25,392 nt of DNA. It comes from Clostridium sp. UBA3947. Its GTDB lineage: Bacteria > Bacillota > Clostridia > Clostridiales > Clostridiaceae. The notes below the pieces were generated by a model. That model saw only the letters and a program-made list of their open reading frames with translations. It made no database searches and had not been told where the DNA came from. The stretch is from contig DGDR01000083.1 of NCBI GenBank assembly GCA_002385545.1, positions 19,791 to 45,182 of the forward strand, read 5' to 3'. A program made the translations under genes and the position numbers. Shown here piece by piece: positions 13,871 through 22,200 of the stretch; the first letter of the stretch is position 1; each line of letters starts with the position of its first letter.

Positions 13871-16800
13871 AGCCAATAAAACTTACTATAAAGGGACTAA
13901 ATAGCTTTATAGAAGAGCAGGTTATAGATTTTAAAAGGCTTACGGACAAAGGGCTTTTTGGTATCTTTGGCCCTACTGGTAGCGGAAAGTCTACCATATT
14001 AGATGCTATGACCATAGCCCTTTATGGCAATATAGCTAGGGAGGCCAAGGAATTTATAAATACCAATTGCGATTCTCTTTCTGTAAGCTATGAGTTTGAA
14101 ATTTTATATTCTGGAGAAAGAAAAACCTATTGTGCAGAAAGGGTAATAAGCAAGGATAAAACGGGCAACTACAAGTCTAAACACGTAACCTTACTGGAAT
14201 ATAAAGACGGTGGCAAAATAGTCATAGCAGAAGGCTCCAGAGAGGTTAAGGAAAGTATAGAAAATATATTAGGATTAACAGCGGAAGATTTTACCCGTTC
14301 TGTAGTGCTACCCCAAGGGAAGTTTAGTGAATTTCTTAAGCTAACAGGCAAGGACAGGCGCAATATGCTAGAGAGACTCTTTGGCCTAGAGCGTTTTGGC
14401 CGACACTTGGGTAATAGAATAAGGGATAAAAGAAAGGCTATTAACGACAGCCTCAATCTAGTGCTAGGAAGGGCCAGAACCTATGAGGAACAAGGTATCA
14501 GTGAAGACAAGTATAAGGAGCTAAAGGAACATTTCCTTATTATAAATAAAAGGTCAGAGGATATTAAAAGGGAAAAGGATGAGCTAGATAAACAGTATGA
14601 GATAAATAAGAACTTGTGGGCGTTGCAGCAGGAGCTTGCCGAATATAAAAATAAATATCAGGAGCAAATAAGGCTGGAGCCAGAAATAGAGGCTAGAAGA
14701 AGCAGACTAAAGGCTGCTCAGAATGCTTGGAAGGTTAAACCTTTCTTGGAGGCTGTAAAGGATACAGAAGAAAAGTTAGCTGCCTGTAAGCAAGAAATAG
14801 AAAAGCTTAATAAGAAGCTGCATCTAAGCAGTGACCAGCTTTTGCAGAAGGAGGCTCAGTATAAGAATATTCTGGAGCAGAAGGAAAAGGAGTTACCTAG
14901 GCTGATTCAAAAGGAAACCAATCTTTCAGCAGCCTTGGAAAGGGTAAATAAGCTAAAGGATATTCAAACTGAAAGGGAGCGTTTATTAAAGCAATACAAG
15001 GAAAAGAAAGCTCTACTGGAGGAGGCTAATAAAAAGGAAGTGGCAGTTGCAAATCAGCTCAGTAAGCTACAGGAAGATAGGCAAGCTTTAGAAAAAAGGC
15101 TAGATGAATTAGTAGTGGACCCAGCCTATCGGGAGGATATAAATAAATTGGCTGTGCTTCAAGATGAAGGAGTAAAATTAAGAGCTACCATTCAGGACTT
15201 AAAAGAGAGGCAGCTAAAGAGAAAGGATCAAATAGGAAAGCTTGAAGTAGAATTAAAGGAAGTTCAGAGAATAAAGGAGCAGAAGTTTGGAGAAATTGCA
15301 ATAACAGAGGAAAGGCTAGCTAAGATTATGGAGCTACCACCACCAGATAACAGTGTTTTATTTGAGCAAAAGGAAGCTATATATAAATTAGAAAAGCTTA
15401 TTGAGGAGTTAAAATCCTTCCAGGAAAGAAAGGATCAAATGACAGGAGAACTAGAGGAAATTGATAAGGAGCTTCATAAATTAAATAGTAATCACCAAGC
15501 TCTCACAAGGGAGCTTAAGGAGTTACTTGAAAAGCTAGAGTTAGTAGAAAAGGACATTGATGAGGCTCAAAAAAGTCATATTGCCTATAAGTTAGCAGAG
15601 GAGTTAATGGAAGGGGAGCCTTGCCCTGTATGCGGTTCTACCCACCATCCAGCCCCTGCCCTCCAAGATAGCACTATGCTTGCAGAAAAAATGGAGATTA
15701 AGGAAGTGCTGGTTAAAGAGCAAAGGGAGCTGGAGGATAAGATAAGAAAAACAGAGGTAGATAAGGAGCTCCTTCAAAAAAATCGAGAGTATATAGGAGC
15801 ATATTTAGAGCCATTAGAAGCCCAATATAAGGGACTAGAGCTAGAAAAGGTTCTTGAAGAAAAGGCTAAGCTAGAAAAAGAGTTCCAGGCCATGACCAAT
15901 TCTATAGAGCAGTGGAATAAAGAGAAGGAAACTTTAGAGAAAAGCCTATCCTTAGAAAAGGAAAACAAAACTACCATAGAGCAAAAAGAACTCATCCTTG
16001 CAGAACAGCTAAAGGCAGAAAGGGCTGCCTATGATGAAACAAGTATAGATTTAGAAAACAACGAAAAGAAACTAGCTCCAGTGTTGGAGGAGCTTGAAAG
16101 TTTAAAGAAACTCTATAATATTGAGGACATAGCCCTTGAACAAAAGCAGCTAAAGGAAAAGGAGAAGGAGGGGCGAGAGCTACAGCAGAAGTTAAAAGCT
16201 ATAAATGAGGAAATAGACACTCTTAATAAGCAAAAAGAGGACATTTCAAAAAGTAAATCCATCCTGGAGGTAGAGATAGCCAAAATCACAGAAAGCGGCA
16301 AGGAGAAAAAGGCTGTAATAGACAGGGAAACAGAGTATATAAACGCGCTGTCTGAAGGCAAAGAGGTGTCCAGCTATCTTGAGGAAGTGCGGCTCCAAAA
16401 GACAAGGCTCCAAGAGCAGGAAGGCAAGCTAAAGGAGCAACTTGAAAGCTGCAAGGAGGAAAACAGAAGCCTTAATGATAGTGTTATTAAGGCCACCACT
16501 ACAAGTAATTCACTGATGCAGCAGCTAGACCAGCAAAAGGAAAGATTACTGCAGCAGTTGAAGGTCAATGAATTTAATAGCTGTGAGGAGGCAGAAAGAA
16601 GCCTGCTTTCCGAAGACTTAATGAAGACAGAAGAAGAACAGATAAATGCCTTTGATAATAATAAAAATAACTTAATGGCTAATATAAATAGAATAAAAGA
16701 TAAAATTGGTGCTAATAGAATTGATGAAAAGCAGTGGCAGCAGCTTATTGACAGAAGGGCAGAGGTACATGATGCCTTTGAAAATAATATTAAGGAAAGA

Positions 16801-17400
16801 GCAGAGGCAGCCCATAAAATAAAGGAAATGGAAGTTAATTTAGCGGAATATAAGGAGCTTTTAAAGCAAAAGAAAGAATTAGAGCATATCAGCAGCCATG
16901 TGGAGGATATAGCTAAGCTAATAGAAGGTAACAAGTTTGTAGAATTTGTGGCCCTTAACCAGCTAAAGTATATTTGCATAGAAGCCTCAAAGAGATTGAA
17001 GGACATTACCTCTGGCAGATATGCCCTAGAAATAGACAGTGCAGGTAACTTTGTAATGAGAGATGACTTTAATGGAGGTAGCCGCAGAGCTACTGGTACC
17101 CTATCAGGAGGAGAAACCTTCTTAACTTCCCTCTGTTTAGCACTGGCCCTATCCTCACAAATACAGCTAAAGGGAAGTGCTCCATTAGAGTTCTTCTTCC
17201 TAGATGAAGGCTTTGGAACTTTGGATAATGATTTACTTGATACAGTTATGGACTCCCTAGAAAGGCTCTATTCAGACCGCTTATCTGTAGGAATAATAAG
17301 CCACGTTGAGGAGATAAAAAATAGAGTGCCAATTAGACTGCTGGTAGAGCCAGCTCAACATGGTATAAGAGGTAGTAGAGTAAAAATTGAACTAAATTAA
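13867..17400 (+). CDS. sbcC: exonuclease subunit SbcC (Rad50-like SMC ATPase)
   Basis: A 1177-aa ABC-type ATPase with two long coiled-coil arms. Walker A is at residues 35-42 (GPTGSGKS), the zinc hook CPVC at 586-589, exactly mid-protein and followed by GSTHHP, the ABC signature LSGGE at 1079-1083, and Walker B with D-loop FFFLDEGFGTLD at 1109-1120. Residues about 180-585 and 590-1000 are rich in K, E, Q and L as expected of antiparallel coiled coils that dimerise through a zinc ion. It controls the SbcD nuclease by ATP-driven opening and closing. All key residues are intact. It begins inside the sbcD stop codon. Confidence 0.96.
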   Translation: MKPIKLTIKGLNSFIEEQVIDFKRLTDKGLFGIFGPTGSGKSTILDAMTIALYGNIAREAKEFINTNCDSLSVSYEFEILYSGERKTYCAERVISKDKTGNYKSKHVTLLEYKDGGKIVIAEGSREVKESIENILGLTAEDFTRSVVLPQGKFSEFLKLTGKDRRNMLERLFGLERFGRHLGNRIRDKRKAINDSLNLVLGRARTYEEQGISEDKYKELKEHFLIINKRSEDIKREKDELDKQYEINKNLWALQQELAEYKNKYQEQIRLEPEIEARRSRLKAAQNAWKVKPFLEAVKDTEEKLAACKQEIEKLNKKLHLSSDQLLQKEAQYKNILEQKEKELPRLIQKETNLSAALERVNKLKDIQTERERLLKQYKEKKALLEEANKKEVAVANQLSKLQEDRQALEKRLDELVVDPAYREDINKLAVLQDEGVKLRATIQDLKERQLKRKDQIGKLEVELKEVQRIKEQKFGEIAITEERLAKIMELPPPDNSVLFEQKEAIYKLEKLIEELKSFQERKDQMTGELEEIDKELHKLNSNHQALTRELKELLEKLELVEKDIDEAQKSHIAYKLAEELMEGEPCPVCGSTHHPAPALQDSTMLAEKMEIKEVLVKEQRELEDKIRKTEVDKELLQKNREYIGAYLEPLEAQYKGLELEKVLEEKAKLEKEFQAMTNSIEQWNKEKETLEKSLSLEKENKTTIEQKELILAEQLKAERAAYDETSIDLENNEKKLAPVLEELESLKKLYNIEDIALEQKQLKEKEKEGRELQQKLKAINEEIDTLNKQKEDISKSKSILEVEIAKITESGKEKKAVIDRETEYINALSEGKEVSSYLEEVRLQKTRLQEQEGKLKEQLESCKEENRSLNDSVIKATTTSNSLMQQLDQQKERLLQQLKVNEFNSCEEAERSLLSEDLMKTEEEQINAFDNNKNNLMANINRIKDKIGANRIDEKQWQQLIDRRAEVHDAFENNIKERAEAAHKIKEMEVNLAEYKELLKQKKELEHISSHVEDIAKLIEGNKFVEFVALNQLKYICIEASKRLKDITSGRYALEIDSAGNFVMRDDFNGGSRRATGTLSGGETFLTSLCLALALSSQIQLKGSAPLEFFFLDEGFGTLDNDLLDTVMDSLERLYSDRLSVGIISHVEEIKNRVPIRLLVEPAQHGIRGSRVKIELN

Positions 17401-17518
17401 AATAAAAAAATATTACAATAATTAACATTATTTGGAAGGAAAACTTCAACTGATGTAGAATATATAGAATGGTTGGTAAAAATGGATATAATTTCTATAT
17501 ATTTGGTGGGGTATTTCA

Positions 17519-18748
17519 ATGGAAATAATGAGAAGCTATAAGAATATTTTTAATTTAGTCAGTGATGGGGTATATATAAGAAAGGATGAAACTATTATTT
17601 TTTCTAACACCGCTGCCTCAAAAATACTTACAGGCTGTAGCAGCAATAATTTGCTGGGCTTAAATATCTATAAGATTATAAGACCTAAAGAGGAATATAT
17701 GCAGACATATAATAAATTTCTGCAGGACATTGAGGATGGAAAAGAGGTAAAGTCTATATACTTAAAGGTAATTAGAAACTATGATGGAAAAGAGATAGAT
17801 GTAGAGCTTTCTGGAAGGAAGATAGTTTACTATGATGAAGAGGCCTATCTTCAAATAATCAAAAATGTATCGGAAAAGCTCCAATCTCAGCGCTATCTAG
17901 AGGAATATAAAAGGAGCCAGCAGCTCCTTAAGGAGGCAGAAGATACAGAAAGAGCTCAAAGGGACTTTTTTACAAACTTATCCCATGAGCTCCGAACTCC
18001 TCTAAATGTCATAATGAGCATTGTACAGCTCCAGGATCAAGCCTGCAAAAGCGATGATTTTACTAGCTTAAAAGGTAGATATAAAAAGTACAACGAAGTA
18101 ATAAAGCAAAACTGCTACAGACTCCTTAAGATGATTAACAATGTATTAGATCTAAGCAAAATAGAAGCAGGCTATTTAAAATTGCACTTGGAGAACAGAG
18201 ACATTGTAAGCACAGTAGAAAACATTACTATGTCTGTAGTGGATTACGCCAAGTCGAAGGGAATCAACATCATTTTTGACACAGATACAGAGGAAAAGAT
18301 AATGGCCTTTGATGTAGATTACATGGAGCGAATAATCCTCAATCTCTTGTCAAATGCTGTAAAATTCACCCCGGCAGGTAAGAATATATATGTAACCATT
18401 AAGGATTTGGTAGATACCATAATAATATCTGTGAGGGATGAAGGAGAAGGGATTCCAAAGGATAAGCAGGAGGCTATCTTTGACAGATTCATTCAAGCCA
18501 GCTGCCATTGCAGTAAAAGAAAGACTGGCACTGGTATAGGCCTATCCTTAGTTAAGTCCCTAGTAGAGCTCCATAATGGAGCCATCAAATTAAGCAGTGA
18601 TGTAGGAAAGGGCAGTGAATTTATAATATATCTGCCCTACACCCTAGTGAAAGAGAAGGAGAGGACAGAAGTTAGCTGCCATAAGCTCCAGGACAATAAG
18701 GAGCAGATATCCATAGAGTTTTCGGACATATCCAATTTAGATAGCTAG
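17519..18748 (+). CDS. soluble PAS-domain sensor histidine kinase
   Basis: A 409-aa cytoplasmic histidine kinase without membrane helices. Residues about 5-120 form a PAS domain (NLVSDGVYIRKDETIIFSN to VSEKL). A coiled linker leads to the HisKA domain with phosphoacceptor H156 in NLSHELRTPLN. The ATPase domain has an N box at about 275-279 (NLLSN), G1 DEGEGIP (307-313), F box FDRF (321-324) and G2 GTGIGLSL (337-344). A GGTGGGG site lies just upstream of ATG, and a TATAAT at 17487-17492 could start its own transcript 118 bp after sbcC. No response regulator is adjacent. Orphan soluble kinases in Clostridia often feed Spo0A; here that is only a hypothesis. Confidence 0.92.
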   Translation: MEIMRSYKNIFNLVSDGVYIRKDETIIFSNTAASKILTGCSSNNLLGLNIYKIIRPKEEYMQTYNKFLQDIEDGKEVKSIYLKVIRNYDGKEIDVELSGRKIVYYDEEAYLQIIKNVSEKLQSQRYLEEYKRSQQLLKEAEDTERAQRDFFTNLSHELRTPLNVIMSIVQLQDQACKSDDFTSLKGRYKKYNEVIKQNCYRLLKMINNVLDLSKIEAGYLKLHLENRDIVSTVENITMSVVDYAKSKGINIIFDTDTEEKIMAFDVDYMERIILNLLSNAVKFTPAGKNIYVTIKDLVDTIIISVRDEGEGIPKDKQEAIFDRFIQASCHCSKRKTGTGIGLSLVKSLVELHNGAIKLSSDVGKGSEFIIYLPYTLVKEKERTEVSCHKLQDNKEQISIEFSDISNLDS

Positions 18749-18810
18749 CACAAGAACAATTGAGATGCTACAATCATATAAAAGGATATAGCATAATTGT
18801 GCCTCTTTTA
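18748..18810 (+). terminator. probable terminator after the histidine kinase
   Basis: GCACAA (18748-18753) pairs with TTGTGC (18797-18802), and ATGCTA (18765-18770) with TAGCAT (18789-18794) inside it, followed by CTCTTTT. The stem is interrupted by an asymmetric internal loop, so it is less certain than the others. Confidence 0.5.
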
Positions 18811-18824
18811 CCATGCGAAAGTAT

Positions 18825-18853
18825 TTGCAATTTTAAAAATCTTATGCTATATT
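18825..18853 (+). promoter_or_regulatory. promoter of tRNA-Arg
   Basis: TTGCAA (18825-18830), a 17-bp spacer and TATATT (18848-18853) with TG at 18845-18846 (extended -10). Initiation would fall about 9 nt before the mature tRNA end. Confidence 0.7.
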
Positions 18854-18868
18854 ATTTATGTCGTTCAT

Positions 18869-18945
18869 GCGGTGGTAGCTCAGTTGGATAGAGTAGCTGG
18901 CTACGAACCAGTTGGTCGGGGGTTCGAATCCTCTCCGCCGCACCA
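18869..18945 (+). tRNA. tRNA-Arg (anticodon ACG)
   Basis: A complete cloverleaf. The acceptor stem is GCGGTGG with CCGCCGC (one G-U), the D arm GCTC-AGTTGGATA-GAGT, the anticodon stem GCTGG with CCAGT around the loop CTACGAA, the T arm GGGGG-TTCGAAT-CCTCT (last pair G-U), discriminator A and an encoded CCA (18943-18945). The anticodon ACG is at 18903-18905, to be read as ICG for CGU, CGC and CGA. Its 3' half abuts an integrase remnant, so it probably served as an attachment site. Confidence 0.97.
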
Positions 18946-18950
18946 TAGAG

Positions 18951-18990
18951 AAAACCTGTAATCATCAGTGATTACAGGTTTTTAATTTTT
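18951..18990 (+). terminator. rho-independent terminator of tRNA-Arg
   Basis: AAAACCTGTAATCA (18951-18964), TCAG loop, TGATTACAGGTTTT (18969-18982), then T-rich sequence. Perfect 14-bp stem including the A/T base. Confidence 0.92.
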
Positions 18991-19039
18991 TTCAGATTGT
19001 CAGTTATTAACGCTTTGACAATCCAATTGATACCCAAAG

Positions 19040-19423
19040 TCATAAACCCATGGTTTTAGTTAATTTAATGACAGCATATTTTTGCATGCTGGGTAAAACG
19101 TGTGAATAGGTATCTAGTGTAATATTAACTTTACTATGACCTAATCTTTCGCTAACAACTTTAGGATTAACACCTGCCTTAAGAAGTAACGTTGTATGTG
19201 TTACTTCTGTCAATTCACTCTCTAGCTCTTTATCTCCCTCAACTAAAGCCTTTTTTCCTGGCTTAACCTTAATCTCATCTTTATTCTTAGATTCCTTAAT
19301 CCAGGTAAATATTGTTGATTTTGATATGCCATGTCTTCTTGCCACTAATGATACATTTCCGACTTCTTTAACTTCTCTTAATATTTCTTCTTTCAATTCT
19401 TTTGTATATGTTTTTCCTCTCAT
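19040..19423 (-). pseudogene. IS3-like transposase N-terminus fused to tyrosine-integrase C-terminus
   Basis: One open frame of 127 codons joins two unrelated proteins. Residues 1 to about 70 (MRGKTYTKELKEEILREVK, ARRHGISKSTIFTWIKES) are the helix-turn-helix OrfA part of an IS3-type transposase. From about residue 73 (VTHTTLLLKAGVNPKVVSER) the sequence is the end of a phage or ICE tyrosine recombinase, keeping H96 of RLGH and the nucleophile Y106 in TLDTYSH. The upstream H-x-x-R motif is lost, with E or V where the arginine would be. The junction lies near 19205-19215. Neither activity can be complete. It lies about 95 bp beyond tRNA-Arg, pointing toward it, the normal place for an integrase at a tRNA attachment site. 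Confidence 0.85.
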
Positions 19424-19447
19424 GGCTTACTTCCAATCACTTTCTAC

Positions 19448-19477
19448 ATTATAATAAATATATAGGCAATTGTCCAA
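19448..19477 (-). promoter_or_regulatory. promoter of the transposase-integrase fusion
   Basis: On the minus strand TGGACA (19471-19476), a 17-bp spacer and a perfect TATAAT (19448-19453). It lies just inside the likely terminus of the IS remnant; beyond it the TraX pseudogene begins. Confidence 0.6.
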
Positions 19478-19485
19478 ATCAATTT

Positions 19486-19938
19486 AGAGGCTTATGAGAT
19501 ATATGCTTATTTTATTGCTATAGGATACAGAAATACCAAAAATGCAAAAAGGTATTTTGTACGAATATTAATGGTTGCGTTAATATCACAATTTTTCTAT
19601 TCACAATTGATTGGTAAGTATTTAAATATCTGTTTTACGCTTTCAGCTGGAATAGTTTTTTAATGGTCTACAATATCAAAAAAATATACCCTTGGATTAG
19701 ATTTTTTTCTTTGCTATTATTTTATTTGTATCATTGTTCTTAGGCTTTGAATATGGTGCTTATGGTATAATTTCAATATTTCTATTTTATATATTGGAGA
19801 AAAAAGATTGGATTATGCTATTTTTCAAGTTGTAAACACCATACTCTGCATTTTGATTTTTTCTTATCACCAGATTCAATATTATTCGCTTCTTGCGTTC
19901 CCGATAATAATTTTTTTGAAAAAAGCTCAATACCGATG
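19486..19938 (+). pseudogene. decayed TraX family membrane protein
   Basis: Frame-shifted and stop-interrupted remains of a multi-helix membrane protein. Recognisable pieces are AYFIAIGYRNTKNAKRYFVR, ILMVALISQFFYSQLIGKYL, NICFTLSAGIVF then TAA, and in another frame GFEYGAYGIISIFLFYILEK, and QIQYYSLLAFPIIIFLKKAQ. The order and the spacing of FxGY--TKN-K-Y--R, ISQ, LN--FTL, YG-YGI and QFYSLLA-P are those of TraX, a conjugation-associated acyltransferase-like protein of Firmicutes. The 5' end is cut at the IS remnant border. At least two frameshifts and one stop make it non-functional. Confidence 0.7.
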
Positions 19939-20060
19939 AAAATACTGTGGCACAAACGCATTAATTAGGTTGTGTATCCTTTGCACCTTGTTGCAATATA
20001 TGTTCTAAGAAATTTATATGCTTGATACTTAAATATACTTTAAGAAAGCGAGAGATACGT

Positions 20061-20522
20061 ATGTATTATGTTAATAATGTTGAAAAAGAAGATTTTATAA
20101 AGATGTTAGATTTTCTTGCAAAAGAATGTGATACTTTCTGTTTAGTAGAGCCGAATGTAGATTTTCCAGAATCTACCGATGAATTGCCTGATATCAAAAA
20201 AAGTTTATCCCAATACCTAAAGGAAGAAAATAGGGTGACAGTATGGCCTGGTACAAGGATTAAAGTGCGACGAGAGAGCCAAAAGGCAATACAGCATATT
20301 TATAGATGCTGCCCCAATAGCATTGAAAAATTGAAGAAATTTTCATCTTTTTTTGATATAGAAGATCAAATTGATATTTCTTTCTTTCATGGTGATAAAT
20401 GTGTACTTTTTACTATTTCCCATGAAGGAATTCTTATGGTGGATTTGAACTTTTGGCAAGATTTTTTTAATAATACTGCTTGTACGCTTATTAAAGCAAA
20501 AAACTTTCAAATGATTCCTTAA
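20061..20522 (+). CDS. hypothetical protein, 153 aa
   Basis: An intact frame beginning MYYVNNVEKEDFIKMLDFLA. The frame stays open back to 20022, but ATG at 20061 behind a GCGAGAG element (about 20048-20054) is the more likely start. The protein is soluble and mixed alpha/beta, with RVTVWPGTRIKVRRES in the middle and a Phe-rich C-terminal half (ISFFHGDKCVLFTISHEGIL, NFWQDFF). I recognise no family. It survives intact among pseudogenes, which suggests recent arrival or selection. No partner gene is evident; toxin, immunity or stress function would be guesswork. Confidence 0.6.
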   Translation: MYYVNNVEKEDFIKMLDFLAKECDTFCLVEPNVDFPESTDELPDIKKSLSQYLKEENRVTVWPGTRIKVRRESQKAIQHIYRCCPNSIEKLKKFSSFFDIEDQIDISFFHGDKCVLFTISHEGILMVDLNFWQDFFNNTACTLIKAKNFQMIP

Positions 20523-20523
20523 T

Positions 20524-20704
20524 ATAGGAACTCCTATTGAAGTAAAGTACAACCACACAGACAAAGAAAGCAAACTCATAAGTTTTCCCAGGGGAAATAA
20601 GCAATTGTTAACGGAAAATAACATTTTAAAATAGGCAGCACTGATAATGATACAAAAGTCAAAATAATTCTTGTAAATTTTCATAAGTATAGTATTATCA
20701 CAAT
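20524..20704 (+). pseudogene. frameshifted protein remnant, family unknown
   Basis: One frame gives GTPIEVKYNHTDKESKLISF then PRGNKQLLTENNILK and a stop. The next frame continues with KIGSTDNDTKVKIILVNFHK. Together they look like one beta-rich domain broken by a single frameshift near 20628. No start codon or ribosome binding site remains. The following 20705-20840 is A/T-rich with nothing identifiable. Confidence 0.4.
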
Positions 20705-20849
20705 GTTTAAAATTTTAGATGCAACAAGAATCTTTTTTATTTTAAAGATTTCTTTTTCTCTTTAATACTATTAACTTCAAATAAATGGAATAAGAATAAC
20801 TTGTTAAGCATTACAAATGAATTTTTGTTGTAAAAAAATAAATATTACC

Positions 20850-21011
20850 AGAGTATAGAAGTTGCACTCAATCTGGTTGCCATATAGAGGAATGTATAGT
20901 AATTAAAAGCGATATAGAAGAAATGAGGGTGGAGCCTTAAGATAGAATAAAGGAAAATTTAATTTCTTATAGAACAGGAAAATATAAATATTATTTAGAG
21001 GAATTATATTA
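20850..21011 (+). pseudogene. remnant with Cys motif and in-frame stop
   Basis: A frame reads RSCTQSGCHIEECIVIKSDI then EEMRVEP, TAA, then DRIKENLISYRTGKYKYYLE ending ELY. The spacing C-x4-C-x4-C and the charged helices look like real protein. No start or family is recognised. Confidence 0.35.
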
Positions 21012-21305
21012 AGTAATAAAAACAAGGGTATTAGTACTGAAGTTAAGTTTGTAGACGGGTTAAACCTATTTTATAAAGATGAAATTGTATACCTATCTGC
21101 AAATAAAGAAGAAGTAACTATTAAAGGGAAATTAAATGATATGAAGGCACGCTTAAAATATGAAAAGATAACTCAAGTAGAATACATTACAGAGCAAGAT
21201 ATAATAGAAAAATCAAAAAATGTAGCAGGCAGAGCAGTAATGGGGCAGCTAACATTAGGTCTGCTAGAAGCAATAGTATGTAGAATGAGTGATGAAGAAT
21301 TATAA
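21011..21305 (+). pseudogene. truncated PH-like / SHOCT-type protein remnant
   Basis: The frame reads STEVKFVDGLNLFYKDEIVY, LSANKEEVTIKGKLNDMKAR, LKYEKITQVEYITEQDIIEK, then SKNVAGRAVMGQLTLGLLEA and ends in TAA. The series VDGL, a beta-rich PH-like core, then EKSK-V-GRAV-G----GLLGAI- is common in Firmicute proteins that normally continue GGMSG and often end in a SHOCT domain. Here VCRMSDEEL-stop replaces that. No plausible start codon with a ribosome binding site precedes it, so both ends appear lost. Confidence 0.5.
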
Positions 21306-21374
21306 GTATCCGAAAATGGGTGAGTTATTATTGTTAAATAAGAAAAGCTAGAATTGTCCAAAGTACATAATAGG

Positions 21375-21413
21375 GAGCATCCACAGATTTGTTAAGCAAA
21401 TCTATAGATGCTC
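21375..21413. repeat. imperfect inverted repeat
   Basis: GAGCATC (21375-21381) with GATGCTC (21407-21413) and AGATTTG (21385-21391) with CAAATCT (21397-21403), separated by a 3x3 internal loop and a TTAAG loop. There is no T run on either strand, so it is not a standard terminator. It marks the border between the pseudogene scraps and the methyltransferase. Confidence 0.5.
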
Positions 21414-21537
21414 TCATCAATTCTGTAGTCTCAGCTTTAACCAACATCCATAGTATAATTTTGATATTTTTGTACTATTAGATTTGCTTTGCATCTAATT
21501 CTCATAATTATTTCATTCTCGATTTTCTACAAGCCAA

Positions 21538-22200
21538 TTATTTCACCCCAATAACCACAAAAGCTTTTATTGTATGCTTCCCTCCATAACCATCAAAAAA
21601 ATAATAATCAATGGGCGTTATCTCTAAATTAGAAAAGTTTCTATATAACTCTCTTAATTCCTCAATGGTAGAGTAGTGATGAGGAATATTTTCTTCTCCT
21701 TCAACATTATTAATAAAAGTGTTTTTTTCTATCTCTTCACCTTTTCCGTAGTTTTCATCTTCCGTTGAAACATAATCAACTACTACAATTCCTTTTGGTT
21801 TTAAAACCCTATATATTTCATTTGCATTTTTAATACAGTCCTTTAAGGTTCCGTGGCCTGTAGTCCAAACACATAAAATCCCGTCAAATGTATTGTCATC
21901 GTAGGGTATTTCTCTCATATCGTGTTGTTTGAATTCAATATTATTCAAGTTAAGCTTCGTTGCTTTTGATTTAGTGTATTCTAATCCTGTTTCGGAAATA
22001 TCAGTAGCATATACATAGAAACCTTGCTCTGCCAAATATATTGTATGTCGGCCTGTACCACAGCCTAAATCCATTATCTTTTTACAGTTAGATTTTTTGA
22101 AAATATCAACAGCTATTTTGGCTGTTGGCAATATTTCAGATTGTACTTCTCCATGCTCCTTATAAATATTATCCCATTCTTTTTCCCACTTAATATTCAT
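21538..22200 (-). CDS. class I SAM-dependent methyltransferase
   Basis: A 220-aa cytoplasmic methyltransferase with a Rossmann fold. Motif I is IMDLGCGTGRHT at about residues 42-53, motif II follows in VYATDISETGLEY, then FKQHDMREIPYDDNTFDGIL and the late motif RVLKPKGIVVVDYVS. A C-terminal lid (PHHYSTIEELRELY, DYYFFDGYGGKHTIKAFVVI) defines a Methyltransf_11/25-type small-molecule or cell-wall-related methylase of unknown substrate. GAGGGAGAG shortly before ATG supports the start. No neighbouring operon partner is visible. It stands between two decayed regions. Confidence 0.88.
   Translation of the reverse strand: MNIKWEKEWDNIYKEHGEVQSEILPTAKIAVDIFKKSNCKKIMDLGCGTGRHTIYLAEQGFYVYATDISETGLEYTKSKATKLNLNNIEFKQHDMREIPYDDNTFDGILCVWTTGHGTLKDCIKNANEIYRVLKPKGIVVVDYVSTEDENYGKGEEIEKNTFINNVEGEENIPHHYSTIEELRELYRNFSNLEITPIDYYFFDGYGGKHTIKAFVVIGVK

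Noticed and set aside
16374..17006. A 210-codon open frame antisense to sbcC
   Set aside because: It mirrors the coiled-coil coding strand (Ser/Leu/Phe-rich, typical of the complement of Lys/Glu/Gln codons) and has no start signals. sbcC is complete on the other strand.
21375..21413. The inverted repeat as a terminator or IS end
   Set aside because: There is no T run on either strand and no transposase or second copy near it.
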